Below are positions 63,939 to 64,000 of a DNA stretch of 64,000 bases, piece after piece. Position 1 is the first letter of the stretch. Each line of letters begins with the position of its first letter. The notes beneath the pieces are model-generated. The model saw nothing but the letters and a program-made list of their open reading frames with translations. It was not told where the DNA came from and ran no database searches. The position numbers and the translations under genes are program-made. Origin of the DNA: CAYGLF01 sp964350945 (GTDB taxonomy: Bacteria; Chlamydiota; Chlamydiia; Chlamydiales; JAAZZY01); the NCBI GenBank assembly GCA_964350945.1, contig CAYGLF010000006.1, positions 16,067 to 80,066 on the forward strand. The letters run 5' to 3'.

Positions 63939-64000
63939 CTAGAATATCCACTCGAATTTGATTTTAGCAGTATAGACTTGCAAGTGACTTAATAAGTCTG
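63939..64000 (-). CDS. Second autotransporter, C-terminal end only (rest outside window)
   Basis: Twenty codons in a minus-strand frame open to the right edge: the end reads DLLSHLQVYTAKIKFEWIF then stop. It aligns with the last residues of the giant autotransporter (DFLSQFEVYTGKVKLEWLF): same length, conserved D, L-S, V-Y-T, K-K, E-W and terminal Phe. This is the last strand of an outer-membrane barrel. The gene enters from the right and converges with mutL. Too short to say what passenger it carries. Confidence 0.8.
   Translation of the reverse strand, partial: DLLSHLQVYTAKIKFEWIF

Overview
The window comes from a member of the Chlamydiota, most likely one of the environmental, amoeba- or arthropod-associated families rather than Chlamydia itself. 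Several gene blocks match chlamydial gene order as I remember it from C. trachomatis: lpdA-lipA followed by sctJ, a CT560-position gene, sctL, sctR, sctS and sctT; secA near psd and trmE; ruvA-ruvC; and a UDP-sugar pyrophosphorylase near gpsA. No rRNA, tRNA, IS element, CRISPR array or phage gene is visible. I cannot fix the genus.

Layout. 1-2.0 kb: the end of a PBP2-type transpeptidase and a secreted multicopper oxidase. 2.0-11.7 kb (mostly minus): type III secretion export apparatus and inner ring (sctT, S, R, L, a CT560-position protein, sctJ), then lipA and lpdA, with two plus-strand membrane protein genes and a HEAT-like gene inserted between the secretion block and lipA. 12-21 kb: a zinc-ribbon membrane protein, secA, two divergently transcribed unknown membrane proteins sharing a mirror-image promoter region, a membrane-anchored DNA/RNA endonuclease, psd and trmE. 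21-25.2 kb: a tightly coupled cluster of putative effectors (ankyrin-like plus J-domain, a short HPD protein, ankyrin-like plus four exact-length 38-residue repeats) and a small membrane protein. 25.2-27.3 kb: chorismate mutase, TyrA and PheA, i.e. chorismate to prephenate to the Phe and Tyr precursors.

27.4-44.6 kb is one giant autotransporter gene: signal peptide, about forty degenerate repeats of roughly 115 residues, and a C-terminal beta-barrel ending in Phe. A 100-N assembly gap interrupts it. The two flanks share an identical 55-base end, so the apparent frame break is an assembly artefact and repeat copies may be missing. A second autotransporter of the same family enters from the right edge on the minus strand (63939-64000).

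44.7-51.3 kb: a CxxC-cluster protein, ruvA/ruvC, then a five-gene overlapping glycosyltransferase operon (two GT9 heptosyltransferase-like enzymes, two GT4-like enzymes, one sugar nucleotidyltransferase), probably for LPS core or another surface glycan. 51.3-64 kb: a structured intergenic region, a small membrane protein, UDP-sugar pyrophosphorylase, another GT4 enzyme, gpsA, NAD(P)HX repair enzyme, a Yip1-like protein, sugar epimerase, rsgA, a SpoU methyltransferase, a CCA/poly(A) polymerase family enzyme and mutL.

Taken together, the window is rich in cell-envelope and host-interface functions: type III secretion, candidate effectors, surface adhesins and surface sugars, among ordinary housekeeping genes.
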